A stretch of DNA of 64,000 bases from an uncultured Pelagibacteraceae bacterium (lineage in GTDB: Bacteria > Pseudomonadota > Alphaproteobacteria > Pelagibacterales > AG-422-B15), in NCBI GenBank assembly GCA_902518955.1, contig CABYIR010000001.1, forward strand, positions 62,001-126,000, written 5' to 3'. Shown piece after piece: positions 61,412 through 64,000 of the stretch (positions are counted from its first letter, which is position 1; every line of letters starts with the position of its first letter). The notes beneath the pieces were generated by a model that had not been told where the DNA came from, did no database searches, and saw only the letters and a program-made list of their open reading frames with translations. The translations under genes were made by a program, and so were the position numbers.

Positions 61412-61861
61412 ATGACTTCAAAAAATAAGAAAACAATTGACAGAAAGCCAATTGAAGATCTCTCATCACTACTTGATGAATTAAACTTAACGGAGATTTC
61501 TTATCAAGAAGGTAATTTTGCAATAAGCGTTTCTCGAGCTATGAAGGGTGTTGCATCTAATTCATCTTCTACTAATACAGCAAATTCACAGAATCAAGAT
61601 ATTAATGAAGGTGACTATTCATCAGATCCAAGAGCTATTAAATCACCAATGGTTGGTACTGTTTATTTGCAGCCTGAGCCGGGTGCAAATACCTTTGTTA
61701 AAGAAGGTGATCAAGTAAAAAGTGGTCAGACATTATTAATTATTGAAGCAATGAAGACCATGAATCCTATCGAATCAACTTTGCAAGGAAAAGTGTCGAA
61801 AATCTTAGTGGAAAACGAGCAGGCTGTTGAGTTCGGTCAACCTCTGATGCTTATAGATTAA
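61412..61861 (+). CDS. accB: Biotin carboxyl carrier protein of acetyl-CoA carboxylase
   Basis: The 149-residue product has a flexible N-terminal region rich in Ser/Asn, then the biotinyl domain with the lysine in EAMKTMNPI. It carries biotin between carboxylase and transferase. The stop ends one base before the accC ATG, so translation is coupled. Order aroQ-accB-accC is widespread. Confidence 0.97.
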   Translation: MTSKNKKTIDRKPIEDLSSLLDELNLTEISYQEGNFAISVSRAMKGVASNSSSTNTANSQNQDINEGDYSSDPRAIKSPMVGTVYLQPEPGANTFVKEGDQVKSGQTLLIIEAMKTMNPIESTLQGKVSKILVENEQAVEFGQPLMLID

Positions 61862-63202
61862 ATGTTTGACAAAGTATTAATTGCCAATCGTGGTGAGATT
61901 GCAGTTAGAATAAATAGAGCTTGTCAGGAACTTGGCATCTCTACCGTAGCAGTTCATAGTGAAGCAGACAGAGAGTCAATGCATGTAAGAATTGCAGATG
62001 AAAGCGTTTGTGTTGGTCCAAACCCTGTCAATAAGAGTTATCTTAATGCTCATTCTATAATATCAGCATGTGAAATAACCGGAGCTCAAGCTGTTCATCC
62101 AGGATATGGATTCTTATCTGAAAATGCTGGATTTGCAAAAACACTTGAAGATCATAATTTAATTTTTATTGGACCAAACTATAAACATATTGAAATGATG
62201 GGAGATAAAATTCAAGCTAAGAAAATAATGACTGAATATGGAGTTCCTACGGTTCCAGGATCTGAGGATGTTGTAAAAGATGAAAATCACGCACTAAAAA
62301 TTTCAAATGATATTGGTTTTCCTGTTTTGTTGAAAGCTAGTGCTGGGGGTGGTGGACGAGGAATGAAGGTTGTTTATAATGAGAATGAACTCAGGAAAAA
62401 CTTACCTATAATAAAACAAGAAGCATTATCTTTTTTTGGAAGTGATGCTGTTTATGTAGAAAAGTTGATTGATTCACCCAGACACATAGAAGTACAAGTT
62501 ATTTGTGATACTCATGGTAACTACTTACATTTGCATGAAAGAGACTGCTCGATTCAAAGGAGAAATCAGAAAGTAATTGAAGAGGCCCTTGCGCCTGAAA
62601 TAGATGAAACAGAAAAAAATAAACTTTTCGATACCTGTGTAAAAGCTATGAAAAAGATGAACTACGTTGGATTAGGAACGCTGGAATTTCTCTATGAAAA
62701 AGGAAATTTTTACTTTATGGAAATGAATACAAGACTTCAAGTTGAGCATCCGATAACTGAAATGCTAACCCGGATTGATTTAGTAAGGGAACAAATTTGT
62801 GTTGCCGCTGGTGAAAAAATTATTTTTTCTCAAGAAAATGTTAAACCGCTTGGACATTCAATTGAATGTCGGATTAATGCAGAGAGTCCGAAGGATTTTA
62901 AGCCATCTGCTGGATCTATAAAAATGTATCATCCACCTGCAGGTAATGGAATACGACTGGATACATTTATTTATTCTGGTTATAAAGTCCCACATTATTA
63001 CGACAATTTACTTGCAAAGCTTATAGTTACAGGAAGAACAAGGAATCATGCGATTAAAAGAGCATTAAGAGCATTAAACGAAATGATTATTGATGGCATT
63101 GAAACAAATATTGAACTTCATAAAAAAATCCTTTCATCAAAAGATTTTAATAAAGGAGCGGTTTCTATTAAGTGGCTTGAAGATAATATGGCTTCTTTAT
63201 AA
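61862..63202 (+). CDS. accC: Biotin carboxylase subunit of acetyl-CoA carboxylase
   Basis: The 446-residue ATP-grasp enzyme shows VLIANRGEIAVRI, HPGYGFLSENAGFA, the glycine-rich ATP loop KASAGGGGRGMKVV, and FMEMNTRLQVEHPITEM. It carboxylates biotin on AccB with bicarbonate and ATP, the first committed step of fatty acid synthesis. Full length, directly joined to accB. It converges on the DUF2155 gene with 7 bases between stops. Confidence 0.97.
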   Translation: MFDKVLIANRGEIAVRINRACQELGISTVAVHSEADRESMHVRIADESVCVGPNPVNKSYLNAHSIISACEITGAQAVHPGYGFLSENAGFAKTLEDHNLIFIGPNYKHIEMMGDKIQAKKIMTEYGVPTVPGSEDVVKDENHALKISNDIGFPVLLKASAGGGGRGMKVVYNENELRKNLPIIKQEALSFFGSDAVYVEKLIDSPRHIEVQVICDTHGNYLHLHERDCSIQRRNQKVIEEALAPEIDETEKNKLFDTCVKAMKKMNYVGLGTLEFLYEKGNFYFMEMNTRLQVEHPITEMLTRIDLVREQICVAAGEKIIFSQENVKPLGHSIECRINAESPKDFKPSAGSIKMYHPPAGNGIRLDTFIYSGYKVPHYYDNLLAKLIVTGRTRNHAIKRALRALNEMIIDGIETNIELHKKILSSKDFNKGAVSIKWLEDNMASL

Positions 63203-63209
63203 AAAACTC

Positions 63210-63704
63210 TTATATACAATCATTTATCCAAACATCATAAAGAGAATGTTCTAGTGATGATACTGATGGAAGAGTTTTTAGCATCCACCCAGCAAATAAT
63301 TTATCGTTATTCTTTTTATCATATATATTTAAATATGCTGAAACTTCTGGTCTTTCATTTGGTTCGTTAATTTTACAATAAATTGGATATATTCTTAACT
63401 CATCATGAAAATAGTTTTCCTTTAGATTAAGCTTAACCTCCAACACGTTAGCTGTTATCTTATTCAATATACTAATAATTACAAAATCAACATTATCAAC
63501 CTCTAAGGATCTCTGCTTTGTCTGACTATCATCAATTATTATACTTAAATCTTCATCTAAAACCTCTTCATAAGATGGCGATATTTCATCTAATTTTAAA
63601 AGTGGACTGACTTGAACTTCTTCTGAATTAACTGAGAGAGTCAATAGAAAAAATATGAAAAGAAATAAAAAATTAAATTTAGTTTCCAGGTTTCCACTTT
63701 TCAT
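63210..63704 (-). CDS. DUF2155 family secreted protein
   Basis: The 164-residue product has a signal peptide (about 1-27, FFLLTLSVNSEE), an acidic linker, and the DUF2155 domain: ISILNKITANVLEVKLNL, IYPIYCKINEPNE, FAGWMLKTLPSVSSLEHSLYDVWINDC. The two conserved Cys are present. Family members sit next to the NDUFA12 gene in alphaproteobacteria; the role is unknown. It overlaps that gene by 26 bases and both are on the minus strand. Confidence 0.93.
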   Translation of the reverse strand: MKSGNLETKFNFLFLFIFFLLTLSVNSEEVQVSPLLKLDEISPSYEEVLDEDLSIIIDDSQTKQRSLEVDNVDFVIISILNKITANVLEVKLNLKENYFHDELRIYPIYCKINEPNERPEVSAYLNIYDKKNNDKLFAGWMLKTLPSVSSLEHSLYDVWINDCI

Positions 63705-64000
63705 AGTCTAAATCTTTATCAGACTTCTTTCTGTTAAAACTTGATGATTTAGGTGAATATGCATTAATGGTTCCTGTTTGATTTGGAGTGTGATCTAACT
63801 GCCAATCATACCTATCATTTTCTTCCGATGGTACATGATCAGATGTAAATCTTAACCAATTATTCCACTCCGGCGTTACTTTAGAGGCATCAATTTCCCC
63901 ATGATACACAACCCACCTGCGAGAATCATTTTTGTTCGAATAGTAACGATTCTTGTATTGATCTTCGGCTATTAATTGACCATAAAAATATGTCCATAAT
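63679..64000 (-). CDS. NADH:ubiquinone oxidoreductase NDUFA12 (B17.2) subunit, partial
   Basis: The frame runs off the right edge; 106 C-terminal residues are visible. It includes LIAEDQYKNRYY, RRWVVYHGEIDASKVTPEWNNWL and a proline-poor tail (PNQTGTINAYSP), matching the NDUFA12 family. A GTG at 63909 could be read as a start, but the upstream frame encodes clear family sequence, so the gene starts outside. It is an accessory subunit of respiratory complex I, characteristic of alphaproteobacteria and mitochondria. Confidence 0.93.
   Translation of the reverse strand, partial: LWTYFYGQLIAEDQYKNRYYSNKNDSRRWVVYHGEIDASKVTPEWNNWLRFTSDHVPSEENDRYDWQLDHTPNQTGTINAYSPKSSSFNRKKSDKDLDYEKWKPGN

Noticed and set aside
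63679-63909. Short NDUFA12-like ORF starting at GTG 63909
   Set aside because: The upstream frame to the window edge encodes clear family sequence, so the gene is partial, not short.
1-64000. CRISPR arrays, insertion sequences, prophage or integrated element
   Set aside because: I saw no regularly spaced repeats, transposase, integrase or phage genes; the one tRNA is not flanked by a visible attachment duplication.

Overview
The window is an AT-rich, gene-dense stretch of a bacterial chromosome, with no intergenic gap over about 220 bases and many 1-28 bp gene overlaps. The gene content is alphaproteobacterial. It includes an NDUFA12/B17.2-type complex I accessory subunit, DUF2155 and DUF1192 proteins, a cysE-iscR-sufBCDS-sufU-sufT-sufA operon, an RNase E with an acidic S1 insertion, and the order M48 protease/RNase E/PBP1A/RF2. 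Low GC, tight packing and small paralog sets suggest a streamlined marine lineage; I cannot name the genus from sequence alone. I see no CRISPR array, insertion sequence, prophage or rRNA. There is one tRNA (Lys, TTT).

Layout. 0-3.1 kb: a minus-strand operon of YjbQ, a di-heme DUF1111 protein and a train of six very small proteins, four of them 35-54-residue membrane proteins, running off the left edge. 3.2-9.4 kb: a photolyase/cryptochrome-like protein with apparently swapped domains, divergent from a DUF2805 gene; then a crotonase, a glutathione transferase, typA, and a MarR-like regulator divergent from a nitronate monooxygenase. 9.4-15.9 kb: two tandem paralogous subtilisin-type autotransporters. 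15.9-26.1 kb: one long minus-strand catabolic operon (AtuA/DUF1446, LivF, acyl-CoA synthetase, two duplicated periplasmic binding proteins, thiamine pyrophosphokinase, FAD monooxygenase, enoyl-CoA hydratase, TIGR03084 protein), apparently for uptake and CoA-dependent breakdown of an organic acid or isoprenoid-like compound. The transport permeases are absent.

26-32 kb: assorted metabolic genes, plus a stand-alone secreted protein matching the N-terminal region of one of the subtilases. 32.1-34.6 kb: an unusual minus-strand cassette of very small proteins (GYD, ABM-like, SnoaL-like, two more ABM-like, DUF2061, cupin), most with a strong Shine-Dalgarno sequence. It is divergent from a sterol-desaturase-like protein and an SDR. 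This is the best candidate here for an undescribed system. 34.7-41.3 kb: membrane and secreted hypotheticals, a penicillin-binding-protein-like hydrolase, a methyltransferase, a degenerate SMR protein, a lone pilin and the tRNA.

41.3-48.5 kb: the Fe-S assembly operon with an embedded msrB, preceded by a near-consensus IscR type 1 operator. 48.5-64 kb: housekeeping genes (anmK, tyrS, an AsmA-like protein, prfB with its programmed frameshift, mrcA, rne, M48 protease, aroQ, accB, accC, DUF2155, NDUFA12).

All functional names come from motif and family recognition by eye; no database search was run.
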